Below are positions 1-8,583 of a stretch of DNA of 64,000 nucleotides, one piece after another. The DNA is from Rhodobacteraceae bacterium Alg231-30 (lineage in GTDB: Bacteria > Pseudomonadota > Alphaproteobacteria > Rhodobacterales > Rhodobacteraceae), in the NCBI GenBank assembly GCA_900143615.1, contig FREU01000004.1, forward strand, positions 1 through 64,000, written 5' to 3'. How positions within the stretch are numbered: the first letter of the stretch is position 1; every line of letters starts with the position of its first letter. The notes under the pieces were generated by a model. The model saw nothing but the letters and a program-made list of their open reading frames with translations. It had not been told where the DNA came from and searched no databases. The translations under genes were made by a program, and so were the position numbers.

Positions 1-217
1 ATCTAATCTAACGCGGGCCAATCTCTCGGCGATAAATCTTTCCCCCGAAGGGCGTATAAGGTATTACTCTCCGTTTCCAGAGGCTATTCCTTACCAAAAG
101 GTATGTTCCCACGCGTTACTAACCCGTCCGCCGCTCACTCCGAAGAGTGCGCTCGACTTGCATGTGTTAGGCCTGCCGCCAGCGTTCGTTCTGAGCCAGG
201 ATCAAACTCTCAAGTTG
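1..217 (-). rRNA. rrs: 16S ribosomal RNA, 5' end (partial)
   Basis: Reading the minus strand, positions 210 down to 191 are the universal bacterial 16S 5' primer site (AGAGTTTGATCCTGGCTCAG). It is followed by the conserved AACGAACGCTGGCGGCAGGC block and the V1 region with GCGCACTCTTCGGAGTGAGC, typical of Rhodobacterales. Only about the first 217 nt are inside the window; the rest of the gene and operon lie to the left of position 1. The mature 5' end is placed near 217 by analogy with other 16S genes. Confidence 0.97.
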
Positions 218-677
218 AAAAGCAATTACTTGCTTATCCTTGACGTTCGAACCTCTGCACATATCGTCCCAACCGGCTGGTCGGGACATCACATCTTGGC
301 CTTACTGAAACCAAGATGCGGTTTCTCTGTTTGTTGTGCTTCTGGTTACCAAAGTAACCGGAAAGCCGTCCAAACAGTGAAGCTGACTATCCATCATCGC
401 TCAGCTCCGAAAAGCCTCGCTAGGTAGTTGAAATATGTGCAGTTGTTTGTTCATCGAAATGAACCAAACCGCCCACATATCTCTTCAGTATTATCACAAT
501 GTCAAATAGCGTCGGGATCCATCTAAGAACCCCAGAGACAAAATCAACCGGAAGCGCCAAATCTTTCTGGCGCAACCCGCTTCAGATACCTCAAAATCTC
601 TCTGCCACCTTCGCTGTCCGAACTCTCGTCCGCCGCTCCGTATGGCGTCCCGTTGTGCGCCTCAGCGCCGCCGGTGA
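218..677 (-). other. rRNA operon leader (5' external transcribed spacer)
   Basis: This stretch has no credible gene. On the minus strand it runs from the rrn promoter to the 16S 5' end and should be transcribed as the pre-16S leader. It contains the block ACTGAAGAGATATGTGGGCG (about 469-488), which resembles rRNA leader/spacer sequence seen in Rhodobacteraceae. Short open frames on the plus strand (158-427, 499-774) are antisense to rRNA or leader and are not genes. The transcription start is estimated from the promoter position only. Confidence 0.7.
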
Positions 678-683
678 AGGGGG

Positions 684-711
684 TTCTAAGGTTATTACCA
701 AACACCCGCAA
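684..711 (-). promoter_or_regulatory. rRNA operon promoter (-35/-10)
   Basis: On the minus strand TTGCGG (plus 706-711) and TTAGAA (plus 684-689) are separated by 16 bp. They sit about 470 bp upstream of the 16S start and just downstream of an A/T-rich tract (about 717-770) that could act as an UP element. The arrangement resembles known alphaproteobacterial rrn promoters. It is inferred from sequence only. Confidence 0.55.
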
Positions 712-1089
712 GCGCTTTTTTCAAAAAACACACCGTTTTTACAAATAATCTTCATACACAAACAAAATCAATGACTTACACTAACATGAATTCCCCAAAA
801 TCCGCCGTTTTCCCACAAAACAAAGCCAAATCTACACCACAGAACATATATCCACAGTGATACCCACAGACTCAGACACAAAACCCCTTAACACAGCCAG
901 CAAATTCCCCCTAGTCACACCCGAGTCACCCCAAAAACGAGTCGCAAACCACGGCGCGCAACGGAATCGTTAATCAAAAAATCACCACACTGTATCGCGT
1001 CGGTATGACGTCGGTATCACGACAGTGCAATTTGAGCAGATCCCAAACCCTTAACCAACCGAAACGCGACGGTGCCTTAACCGCAACGG
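712..1089. other. Gene-free A/T-rich intergenic region upstream of rrn
   Basis: No credible coding frame is seen between the rrn promoter and the stop of the peroxidase gene. The region is A/T-rich from about 717 to 980, has a few weak DnaA-box-like 9-mers (848-856, 860-868), and carries the 11-bp tandem motif at 993-1025 listed separately. Confidence 0.6.
993..1025 (+). repeat. 11-bp tandem motif, copy 1 (3 units)
   Basis: Three consecutive 11-bp units: TATCGCGTCGG (993-1003), TATGACGTCGG (1004-1014) and a diverged TATCACGACAG (1015-1025). The same motif in the opposite orientation is present in an unrelated intergenic region at 20043-20086. The 11-bp period is close to one helical turn, so the units would face the same side of the DNA. 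Confidence 0.75.
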
Positions 1090-2361
1090 TTAACGCCTAC
1101 CCTGATCGACCTTAAGACCACTGGGCACAGACGCAGGGATTCCCATGCGGCCCGAAAGAGCCGTTGGATCGCTGAGCGTATTGAGGAAAGCAATGATATC
1201 GGCGACATCACGATCAGACAGGGGCGGCAATGAGATATCCACGAAGCGGGAGCGCCGCGCCGTCTCGCGTGCATTGGACAGGATCAGAAAGTCGACCTTC
1301 TTCAGATGTGCCACCTCAGGCAGCAGGGGCATGTCACGCGACCATGTGGCCGCGCCCAAAACAGGATCGCGGTGATGGCCAATCATGTCTTCCAAAGTCC
1401 GGTACGACCCATTGTGACCATAAGGGCCAGTATGGGCCACGTTGCGCAGCATGGGCGTGCGAAAGCGATAGGCATCCTCAAGCGCGTCGCTTTCCCCCAT
1501 GCGCCCCACGTCCCGCGCCATCAGATCAAACTTGCGCGTCCGACCCGGACCAAAAGCCGGAAGGCCCAGCGCATGGAACTGCTGATCACTCAGCAGGGTG
1601 CCTGCATGACAGGTGCTACAGCCAACCTCTCCCATAAACAGCTGCATGCCACGCATGGCCTGAGGCGGCAGCTCGGCAATCTCGCCGCGCAGATAACGAT
1701 CAAATGCACTGTCGATGCTTTGAAACTCATGGGCCATAAAGGCTGCCAGCGCATTGGCGATCTCGACAATGCTCACATCCTCAGGACGGTCGATATGGTC
1801 AAAGGCCGCCACAAAGCGCGCACCGTACTCTGGAATGATCCGCACCCGTTTGGCCAGAATGGGCCAGCCGTTATCAATCCGGTCGTTCACAGCCCCCGCG
1901 ATTTCGTTTTCCTCAACATCACCCGCCATCTCGGTCTCTGATGTCATCGGGAACAGCGCCTGCGCGGCCAGCACCGAATCCAAACCCTGTGGCAGCCATT
2001 CTTCGGCAGGGGTGTTAAAGCGGGTGCCATACATATCGTCTTCGCTGATGCGCCCGTCATGCATCACCTTATCAATCGAGCGCGCGCCGAGGTTCCAAAG
2101 TGCGGGTGCGTTGCGTGGCACACGACGTTTGATGTGGTCTGCCGGACGGCGATCCGGCCCCAGACCTTCGCCGCCCTCACCCAATCCAAGCGACAGGCCG
2201 TCAGATGTGCCAAAATCGGGATGATGACAGGTGCCACAGCTAATATTGCGGTTGCCTGAAAGAATCTTGTCGTAGAACAATAGCTGACCCAATTCGGCCT
2301 GTTTCATATCCACAGGCGGGAAGTCCGCCGCCGTCAGTGGCGCGGGTAACTCTTGCGCCAT
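1090..2361 (-). CDS. Di-haem cytochrome c peroxidase family protein
   Basis: Periplasmic MauG/CcpA-type protein of 423 residues from the ATG at 2361. Two c-type haem motifs are visible, CGTCH (residues 42-46) and CSTCH (248-252), the layout of bacterial di-haem peroxidases, which reduce hydrogen peroxide with electrons from cytochrome c. The C-terminal half also has the family-typical FRTPMLRNVAHTGPYGHNG segment. The start is uncertain: the 17 codons before ATG 2361 encode a signal-peptide-like hydrophobic stretch ending PLMAQE, but no ATG, GTG or TTG precedes it until deep inside the antisense of the divergent Sel1 gene. The open frame to 2841 is therefore mostly antisense noise. The family call is secure; the true N-terminus is not. 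Confidence 0.85.
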   Translation of the reverse strand: MAQELPAPLTAADFPPVDMKQAELGQLLFYDKILSGNRNISCGTCHHPDFGTSDGLSLGLGEGGEGLGPDRRPADHIKRRVPRNAPALWNLGARSIDKVMHDGRISEDDMYGTRFNTPAEEWLPQGLDSVLAAQALFPMTSETEMAGDVEENEIAGAVNDRIDNGWPILAKRVRIIPEYGARFVAAFDHIDRPEDVSIVEIANALAAFMAHEFQSIDSAFDRYLRGEIAELPPQAMRGMQLFMGEVGCSTCHAGTLLSDQQFHALGLPAFGPGRTRKFDLMARDVGRMGESDALEDAYRFRTPMLRNVAHTGPYGHNGSYRTLEDMIGHHRDPVLGAATWSRDMPLLPEVAHLKKVDFLILSNARETARRSRFVDISLPPLSDRDVADIIAFLNTLSDPTALSGRMGIPASVPSGLKVDQGRR

Positions 2362-2409
2362 CAGCGGTGCGGCGAAAACGATGGGGAGCAGAGACAGAGG
2401 GAGGGATCT

Positions 2410-2886
2410 GTGAGACGACTTATGGGAGCAGCCGCATTCATTATGCTGGCCAGCGGCGCGATGGCCGAAATAGAAGCAGCGCGTGATCTGATGGACGCAG
2501 GCCGCTTTGAAGAGGCGCGCGAGGCGCTGATGCCTGCGGCGATTTCCGGCAATGCCGACGCCGAAGAGCTGATTGGTGTGATGTATGCGATGGGGCTGGG
2601 GGTGGAGCGCGACGATGTGCGCGCCTTTGAATGGTATCTGCGCAGCTCGCTCAAAGGACATCCCGGCGCGCAATCCGGCATCGGTTGGTACTACGAGGTT
2701 GGCCGCGGCATGCCCGCGCCGGACCTGACGCGGGCCTATATGTGGTACACATTGTCCGCCATCGGCGGTGACCCTGATGCGGCGATCAGCCTTGAGGAAG
2801 TGGTCAAGAAGATGACGCCGGAGCAGATCGAAAAGGCCCATATATTAGTCGCCGATTACAAGAGCTGGATGTATCCGTTCCGTTGA
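2410..2886 (+). CDS. Sel1-repeat (TPR-like) exported protein
   Basis: 158-residue protein. The start is the GTG at 2410, preceded by a good ribosome site (GGGAGGG about 5 nt upstream), and it gives a signal peptide (RRLMGAAAFIMLASGAMA, then EIEAARDL). The mature part has Sel1-like repeats with the characteristic A..GN..AEELIGVMYAMGLGV, AFEWYLRSS, GHPGAQSGIGWYY and AYMWYTLSA helices, so it is probably a periplasmic protein-interaction scaffold. No specific partner can be named. It is divergent from the peroxidase gene, and the two starts nearly abut. An upstream in-frame ATG at 2353 would destroy the signal peptide and was rejected. Confidence 0.8.
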   Translation: MRRLMGAAAFIMLASGAMAEIEAARDLMDAGRFEEAREALMPAAISGNADAEELIGVMYAMGLGVERDDVRAFEWYLRSSLKGHPGAQSGIGWYYEVGRGMPAPDLTRAYMWYTLSAIGGDPDAAISLEEVVKKMTPEQIEKAHILVADYKSWMYPFR

Positions 2887-2911
2887 ACGGGCTGAAAAAT
2901 GTAGTTTGACG

Positions 2912-2944
2912 TAAAAAGGGCGTCGGGATCAAACCCGACGCCCC
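2912..2944 (-). terminator. Intrinsic terminator of the TRAP/monooxygenase operon
   Basis: Perfect 10-bp stem (2918-2927 GGGCGTCGGG with 2934-2943 CCCGACGCCC), 6-nt loop. On the minus strand the stem is followed by TTTTT (plus 2913-2917). It lies just after the dctP stop and would end the minus-strand operon. Confidence 0.85.
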
Positions 2945-2950
2945 AATTGT

Positions 2951-4012
2951 TTATTGAACGTCCGCGCCGCGTGCGGCCGCAATATCAGCTTCGGCAGCCG
3001 CAACCGCATCAGTCAGGGCTGTGAAGATCTCATCCCCACGGGTCACGTTGCCTTTGAACCAGTCATAGACAGGCGCCGCTGCTTCTTTGAAAGCGGCCTT
3101 CTCGTCTGGTGTTGGCACATAAAGGTCACCACCACCGGCAACAAAGTCTTCATAAGCCTGGATCGACTTACGCTTGGGCGAGGCAAATGTGGCCTGCTGC
3201 AAGGCGTAGAAGCCATCGACAACCACGCGACGCATGTCTTCCGGCATCGCCATGAAGTTCTGGTTGCTCATCCACCACAGCGCACCCATGTAGGCGTGAC
3301 CGTCCAGCGTGACATACTGCAGACCGGCATCCGGGAATTTCATGCCCATGATGTCGGTGATGCCGTTTTTAGAACCTTCCACAACACCGGTCTGGAACGA
3401 TGTGAACAACTCAGGCCATGGGATCGGCGTTGGAGATGCACCCAGCGCCTTGACCAGTTCCTGTGGCAGGTCGGCAACCACGGTGCGGATCTTCAGACCT
3501 TCCATATCAGCCGGTGCTGCCACACGGCGTTTGGTGTTGGCAAAGTTGCGCCAGCCGCCGGTGTTGCCGATGGTCATCAGACGAATGCTATCGCCGCTGT
3601 CTTCCAGCGCCATCGCCCGCATCTGACGGGTAAAGTCGCCGGACAAAACATGCTCGGCCACGCGGTCGTCGGCCATCAGATACGGCAGATCAAGCACCTG
3701 CACATATGGGAACAGACCCGAAGCACCGCCCGAAGTCGAGATGTAGACGTCGATTGAGCCATCCGCGACACCTTGCAGACATTCCGCACCGTTTGAGCAC
3801 AGCTGGGTGCCGATGAAGAGTTCGACTTCGATGGCGCCGTTTGAAGCGGCTTCGACGTAGTTTTTGAAAACCACCAGACCATCATAGTCTTCGTCATTTT
3901 CGTTCGAGTTGGCAGTGGCGCGAATTTTGTAATCTGCGGCCACGGCGCTTGTCGCCAAGCTCCCCGCCACCAGCGCGGCGGCCGTTGCGGTTTTGATGAA
4001 CTCCTTGAACAT
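2951..4012 (-). CDS. dctP: TRAP transporter substrate-binding protein (DctP family)
   Basis: Periplasmic solute receptor of a tripartite TRAP importer, 353 residues. A Sec signal peptide is clear (MFKEFIKTATAAALVAGS, cleavage after VAA). The DctP core has the conserved ADMEGLKIRT segment around the ligand-coordinating arginine and the FTSFQTGVVEGSKNGITD motif. AGGAGG lies directly upstream of the ATG. Its partners dctM and dctQ lie immediately upstream in the same operon, and a strong terminator follows it. The ligand cannot be read from sequence. The neighbours (a two-component FMN monooxygenase and an AKR) suggest an organosulfonate or sugar-sulfonate, possibly sulfoquinovose or its glycoside; this is inference. 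Confidence 0.93.
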   Translation of the reverse strand: MFKEFIKTATAAALVAGSLATSAVAADYKIRATANSNENDEDYDGLVVFKNYVEAASNGAIEVELFIGTQLCSNGAECLQGVADGSIDVYISTSGGASGLFPYVQVLDLPYLMADDRVAEHVLSGDFTRQMRAMALEDSGDSIRLMTIGNTGGWRNFANTKRRVAAPADMEGLKIRTVVADLPQELVKALGASPTPIPWPELFTSFQTGVVEGSKNGITDIMGMKFPDAGLQYVTLDGHAYMGALWWMSNQNFMAMPEDMRRVVVDGFYALQQATFASPKRKSIQAYEDFVAGGGDLYVPTPDEKAAFKEAAAPVYDWFKGNVTRGDEIFTALTDAVAAAEADIAAARGADVQ

Positions 4013-4050
4013 GCTTTATCCTCCTGTTGCGCAGTTCGTTGTTTTCTTGG

Positions 4051-5343
4051 TTATTCAGCGAACCCAGTTAGTCTGGGTACGGTCATGGATATTTCGGGGA
4101 TGAAGGTGATTAAGAATATCACGATCACCTCAACCATCAGGAATGGCAGAATGGCGCGGGCGATGGTGGACACGCGTTCGCCCGACACGGCCGCCGCCAC
4201 AAACAGCACCAGCCCCATCGGCGGCGTGGCCAGACCCACGGTCAGGTTCACACACATGATGATGGCAAAATGGATCGGATCAATGCCGAGGCTGATAAAG
4301 ATCGGCCCCAAGATGGGTCCGAGAATGATAATCGCGGGGCCAGCGTCCAGAAACATACCCACCAGAAACAGCAGCAGGTTGATCAGGAACAACAGCACCA
4401 GCGGGTTTTGCGTCAGCGACAGCACAAACTCGGCCATATGCTCGGGCGCATGACTTAGGCTGACGACGGTTTTAAACGACATCGCCGCGCCTACCAGCAA
4501 TAGCACCACAGCCGAGGTCAGCCCCGCGCGGGTCAGAACATCGGGCAGCTCGCTCATCTTCAGGGTCTTGATGACAAACAACCCGATGAACAGCGCATAA
4601 GCCACAGCAATCGCGGCGGCCTCAGTGGGGGTAAAGACCCCGCCCAAAATACCGCCCAGAATGATGACTGGTGTGAGCAACGGAAAGAACGCGCGCAGGC
4701 TGGCCTTGCCTCGTTCGGGCCATGTGTATTTGCGCGACGCAACGGGGAAATCATAACGATCCGCCATGACCTTGATCATCAGCATCAGACCCACGCCAAC
4801 CATGATACCCGGCACAATGCCTGCGAGGAACAAGGCCGCAACGCTTTCGCCCATGACATAGGCATAGATAATCATGATGCCCGAGGGCGGGATGATCGGG
4901 CCGATGACCGAACTGGCGGCGGTAATGGCGGCGGCAAACTTGCGGGAATAGCCCTGTTTCTCCATCGCGGGGATCAACATCGAGCCCAGCGCCGAGGTAT
5001 CCGCCACAGCCGAGCCTGACAGCCCAGCAAACAGGATCGAGGAGAGCACATTCACATGTGCCAACCCGCCGCGCAGATGGCCGATCAACGCTTGGGAAAA
5101 CTCCACCAGACGGATGGTGATGCCACCGCGGTTCATCAACTCGCCCGCCAGCATGAAGAACGGGATCGCCATCAAGGGGAAGCTGTCCATGCCGTTATAG
5201 AGGTTGCGATAAAGCAGCGTGATGTCACGCTCTTGTCCGCCCAGCCACAGAATGGCACCCGGCGCGGCAAGCAGCGCAAAGAACACCGGCAGGCCAACCA
5301 TCAACAGAACGAGAAAGAGCGGAAGGAACCAAATCAACATCAC
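4051..5343 (-). CDS. dctM: TRAP transporter large permease (DctM family)
   Basis: 430-residue polytopic inner-membrane protein, the ion-coupled transport subunit of a TRAP system. Family signatures include IPFFMLAGELMNRGGI, GLSGSAVADTSALGSMLIPAM and IIPPSGIMIIYAYV. Length and the dozen or so hydrophobic segments fit the DctM/SiaM family. Its start overlaps the dctQ stop by 4 bp (ATGA), so the two subunits are translationally coupled. The order dctQ-dctM-dctP is complete, so this is a functional-looking importer. Confidence 0.94.
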   Translation of the reverse strand: MMLIWFLPLFLVLLMVGLPVFFALLAAPGAILWLGGQERDITLLYRNLYNGMDSFPLMAIPFFMLAGELMNRGGITIRLVEFSQALIGHLRGGLAHVNVLSSILFAGLSGSAVADTSALGSMLIPAMEKQGYSRKFAAAITAASSVIGPIIPPSGIMIIYAYVMGESVAALFLAGIVPGIMVGVGLMLMIKVMADRYDFPVASRKYTWPERGKASLRAFFPLLTPVIILGGILGGVFTPTEAAAIAVAYALFIGLFVIKTLKMSELPDVLTRAGLTSAVVLLLVGAAMSFKTVVSLSHAPEHMAEFVLSLTQNPLVLLFLINLLLFLVGMFLDAGPAIIILGPILGPIFISLGIDPIHFAIIMCVNLTVGLATPPMGLVLFVAAAVSGERVSTIARAILPFLMVEVIVIFLITFIPEISMTVPRLTGFAE

Positions 5344-5930
5344 TCACTCCTCGCCGAATTTGCATAGTCGGGACTTGGCAGCAATTCATCGCGGCCAGAA
5401 TAGCTCAGCAGATTGCGGATGATTAGCTCAACATTCACCAAGATCAGCAACCAGACCCCCACCAACAACGACATCATCATCCAGCTGCGCGGGATACGGT
5501 ACCAGCTATCAAAGCTAAAAGAGGTCGGCAGATACAGCGACGCCGTGGTGAAGCGCCCGCCAATACCGGTCACTTCTTTAAAGCCGATCTGTGCTGCCAT
5601 CAGCAGCACGACCAGACCAATAATCATCAGAAACAACTGCAACACACGAAGAATGTTAGACGGCAGCAGGGTCTCGACTGTGTCGATGGCAACAAAGCTG
5701 CCATTGCGCAGCGCTGTGGGCGCCATCAATCCGGTCATCCAGAGCATGCAGAACCGCGCTGCCTCATCCGGCCACGGTAGGGCCGAGTTAAGCACATAAC
5801 GAAAGAACACCTGAATCAGGATTGCCGCCACCATAATAGCTATGGCAACGACCCCAATGGCGCGTCCAACACGAAGCAGGCGTGAATTGATCCAATCCAG
5901 CACCCTTGCGAGCGCAAGCAATGCGTCCAA
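5340..5930 (-). CDS. dctQ: TRAP transporter small permease (DctQ family)
   Basis: 196-residue inner-membrane protein with four predicted helices, the small subunit that scaffolds DctM. The family motif around LPWPDEAARFCMLWMTGL and the following GSFVAIDTVETLLP are typical of DctQ. It is encoded between the flavin reductase (39-bp gap) and dctM (4-bp overlap) on the same strand, so the importer and the catabolic enzymes are probably one transcript. Confidence 0.92.
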   Translation of the reverse strand: MDALLALARVLDWINSRLLRVGRAIGVVAIAIMVAAILIQVFFRYVLNSALPWPDEAARFCMLWMTGLMAPTALRNGSFVAIDTVETLLPSNILRVLQLFLMIIGLVVLLMAAQIGFKEVTGIGGRFTTASLYLPTSFSFDSWYRIPRSWMMMSLLVGVWLLILVNVELIIRNLLSYSGRDELLPSPDYANSARSE

Positions 5931-5968
5931 ACGTTATCCTCCCTAAACGCCCCTCCCAGAGCGTCCTC

Positions 5969-6490
5969 CTAGTTTACGGCGATGGTCCCCATCTGGCCTT
6001 TAAAAAACGCCAAGGCGTCGCCGTCCTCTTTCACCTCTGCGCGCATCACTTCGCCCAGCACGATCGCATGATCTCCTCCATCATAGACCGCGCGGCGACT
6101 GCATTCGAAACGCGCCAGACACTCTCGCAGGATTGGCACGCCCTCGTTATTGATCTCCAGCGGCAGCTCGCGCAGCCCATAGGCATCTTTGCTGATCTGA
6201 AAACACAGATCGCTCTGATCGGCGCCCAACACGTGGATGGCGTAATGCTGCGCGCCCTCAAAATGCGGAAAACGGCGCGAGTTGCGATCCGGCGACCACA
6301 ACACCAGCGGTGGCGTCAGCGAAACAGATGAAAAGCTGCTGGCCGTGATGGCGATTGGTCCCTGCTCGGACGCTGCGGTGACAATGGTCACACCCGTGGC
6401 AAAGCGTCCAAAGGCATCGCGCAACAGACGGGTGTTGTCTGCATCCGGCACAAAGCTGCGCCGCGTGGGGGCAAATTCATGCAACGACAT
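5969..6490 (-). CDS. FMN reductase component of a two-component monooxygenase
   Basis: 173-residue flavin reductase of the HpaC/RutF/DIM6-NTAB type. It uses NAD(P)H to make reduced FMN and hands it to a partner oxygenase. Signatures are RLLRDAFGRFATGVTIVTA, ITASSFSSVSLTPPLVLWS and HYAIHVLGADQ. The start is the ATG at 6490, which overlaps the AKR stop as TAATG; an upstream in-frame ATG at 6535 lies inside the AKR gene and was rejected. The obvious partner is the SsuD-like monooxygenase two genes upstream. In the known sulfo-SMO pathway SmoA has this role; that equivalence is inferred from context. Confidence 0.88.
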   Translation of the reverse strand: MSLHEFAPTRRSFVPDADNTRLLRDAFGRFATGVTIVTAASEQGPIAITASSFSSVSLTPPLVLWSPDRNSRRFPHFEGAQHYAIHVLGADQSDLCFQISKDAYGLRELPLEINNEGVPILRECLARFECSRRAVYDGGDHAIVLGEVMRAEVKEDGDALAFFKGQMGTIAVN

Positions 6491-7380
6491 TACGCAACCT
6501 CCTGACCTAACGCGGCCTCGTACAATTTGAACCAAGTGGGCCGATCCAGAGAAACCTTCAGGGCATCACTGATCCGCGCGATCCGCTCGATGTTGTTGGT
6601 GCCCATCACCGGCAGGATTTTGGCCGGATGGCGCAACAGGAACGCCACGGCAACCGCCGCGCGGTCAACACCCTGATCGGCTGCAATCGCATCTAAGCGA
6701 TCCGCCAATATGCCGGATGCGGTCATCAACCCGCCGCCACCCAGCGGCGACCACGCCATCAGCGCATCGCCCTGTTGCTGGTGAAACGCCAGATCGCCAT
6801 TGGTAAACGGCGAAATCTCCGAGAGCGAAATCTCGATCTGGTTGGTCACCAGCTTGTTCTTCATCGCCGACTGCAGCAGCTTCCAATCCCACGGACGGAA
6901 GTTGGACACACCCACAGCGCGCACCTTGCCCGAGGCCACCAGATCATCCAGCGCAGCACCCGTTTCGTGATGGTCCATCAACGGATCAGGGCGGTGAATG
7001 AGCAGCAGATCGATATGATCAATCGCCATATCCCGCAGCGAGTGTTCAACCGAGGCTTCGATATGCGCGCGCGAGGTGTCGTAGTATTTGACGGTTGCAT
7101 CCGCATAACGTCCGGCGGGCGCAACGATGTCACATTTGGTGACAATTTCCATCTGGTTGCGCAGAGCCGCATTGCCGCGCAGCGCGTTGCCCAGAATGGC
7201 CTCGGCTGTATAGCCGCCATAAATGTCGGCCTGATCAAAGGTGGTGATCCCCTGATCCAGCGCGGTCTGAATTTTGCGGGTGACATGTTCTGGGGAGGTG
7301 TCAGTATCGTCACCCACGCGCCACATCCCGTAGATGAGGCGGCTGAAACTTAGGTCGTTATTTAGGTCTACGCGGTTCAT
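6490..7380 (-). CDS. Aldo-keto reductase, YdhF-like
   Basis: 296-residue NAD(P)H-dependent aldo-keto reductase. The catalytic tetrad is visible: Asp and Tyr in FDQADIYGGY, Lys in VTKCDI, His in LLLIHRPDP. It resembles E. coli YdhF along its whole length (HRPDPLMD, GVSNF, TNQIEISL, PIMGTNNIERI equivalents). It is coupled by TAATG overlaps to both neighbours: its start overlaps the monooxygenase stop and its stop overlaps the flavin reductase start. In the oxygenolytic sulfoquinovose pathway an AKR (SmoB) reduces 6-oxo-glucose to glucose; this gene sits where such an enzyme would. The family is certain; the substrate is inferred. Confidence 0.88.
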   Translation of the reverse strand: MNRVDLNNDLSFSRLIYGMWRVGDDTDTSPEHVTRKIQTALDQGITTFDQADIYGGYTAEAILGNALRGNAALRNQMEIVTKCDIVAPAGRYADATVKYYDTSRAHIEASVEHSLRDMAIDHIDLLLIHRPDPLMDHHETGAALDDLVASGKVRAVGVSNFRPWDWKLLQSAMKNKLVTNQIEISLSEISPFTNGDLAFHQQQGDALMAWSPLGGGGLMTASGILADRLDAIAADQGVDRAAVAVAFLLRHPAKILPVMGTNNIERIARISDALKVSLDRPTWFKLYEAALGQEVA

Positions 7381-8534
7381 TAGCGGCGAACTCCGGCGGC
7401 AAGTGGGGTTGCAGGCGCTGCAGCAGGCACACGGCCATAGGCCTGCGGCAGCGAGCAGGTTTTCATCTGAGGCAGCACGCGGCTGCCAAAATGTTTGGCT
7501 TCGTCAATGTGCGGATAGCCTGACAGGATAAAGGCGCGGATACCCATCTTCTGATAGTTTTCCAACTTGCTCAGCACCTGATCGGTTGAACCAACCAGCG
7601 CCGCGCCACAGCCCGAGCGTGCACGGCCGACGCCAGTCCAAAGGTTGGGTTCGATATAGCCGAGATCATCGGCCACATCACGGTTCTTGGCCTGATGGCT
7701 GACGCCCAACGATGTCGCATCCAGTGCCCGTTCACGGATCGCGCGGCCCTGCTCGTCATCCAGTTTGGAGACAATATAGTCTGCATATTCGCGCGCCTCA
7801 GCCTCGGTATCGCGCACAATGACATGCACCCGCAAACCATAATCCAATGTGCGATTGTACCGTTCTGCCACCGCATTCACGGCTTTCATCCGGCCAGCCA
7901 GTTCTTCAACCTTTTCCGGCCACATCAGGTAAACATCACAATGCTCGCCACATAGCTCCAGCGCCGATGGGCTGTAGCCGCCAAAATACAGCAGCGGACC
8001 GCCAGTTTGATAGGGGCGCACCGGATCGGTAGTGAGGCCTGCAAAATTATAAACCTGTCCCGCGTGATTGATTTCATCGCGCGTCCACGCCTGCTTGAGG
8101 ATCTCAACCACTTCGCGCGAGCGCTGATAGCGGTATTCGCTGTCCGCCTTCTCGCCCGGAAAGTCGGACGAGATGATGTTGACGGTCAAACGCCCTTCGA
8201 GCATGTGGTCCAGCGTGGCAATGGTGCGCGCCAGCATAATCGGCTGCATTTCCCCGCACCGCACAGCGGCAAGCATGTTGATCTTGTCGGTGATCGGTGC
8301 ACAGCCTGCCACAAAGGACAGCGTGTCTTGGCCAACCTGATAAGACGACGGGCACAGGATATTGCGAAACCCCTGATCCTCGGCGGTTTTCACAATGTCG
8401 GAACAATGCTTCCAGGAAGAGCGCAGATCCCCATCCGGCATGCCCAGAAACTGATAGTCATCCGAGCAGAGCGCGGAAAACCAGGACACTTCGGCCGCGT
8501 CCAGATCCGGTGATGTGATGGGAACAACGCTCAT
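7380..8534 (-). CDS. LLM-class FMN-dependent monooxygenase, SsuD-like
   Basis: 384-residue TIM-barrel flavin monooxygenase of the alkanesulfonate monooxygenase group. SsuD-type signatures are TLDHMLEGRLTVNIISSD, EVVEILKQAWT, GGPLLYFGGYSPSALEL and the C-terminal ILSGYPHIDEAKHFG. Such enzymes take FMNH2 from a separate reductase and cleave C-S bonds, releasing sulfite and an aldehyde. The start is the ATG at 8534, with GGGAGG 6 nt upstream; an earlier in-frame ATG at 8597 falls in the regulatory region. It is the first gene of the minus-strand operon. With the reductase, YdhF-like AKR and Gfo-fold protein beside it, it is a candidate sulfoquinovose monooxygenase; other sulfonates remain possible. 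Confidence 0.85.
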   Translation of the reverse strand: MSVVPITSPDLDAAEVSWFSALCSDDYQFLGMPDGDLRSSWKHCSDIVKTAEDQGFRNILCPSSYQVGQDTLSFVAGCAPITDKINMLAAVRCGEMQPIMLARTIATLDHMLEGRLTVNIISSDFPGEKADSEYRYQRSREVVEILKQAWTRDEINHAGQVYNFAGLTTDPVRPYQTGGPLLYFGGYSPSALELCGEHCDVYLMWPEKVEELAGRMKAVNAVAERYNRTLDYGLRVHVIVRDTEAEAREYADYIVSKLDDEQGRAIRERALDATSLGVSHQAKNRDVADDLGYIEPNLWTGVGRARSGCGAALVGSTDQVLSKLENYQKMGIRAFILSGYPHIDEAKHFGSRVLPQMKTCSLPQAYGRVPAAAPATPLAAGVRR

Positions 8535-8583
8535 AAATTTCCTCCCAGAAAGCGTTCCAATTTCCACTTGCGTAGCAGCCGCT

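Noticed and set aside
158-774. Short plus-strand open frames near the 16S gene
   Set aside because: They are antisense to 16S rRNA and its leader, with no ribosome sites or protein features.
2362-2841. Upstream extension of the peroxidase frame
   Set aside because: It is antisense to the well-supported Sel1-repeat gene; only the last 17 codons look like a signal peptide.
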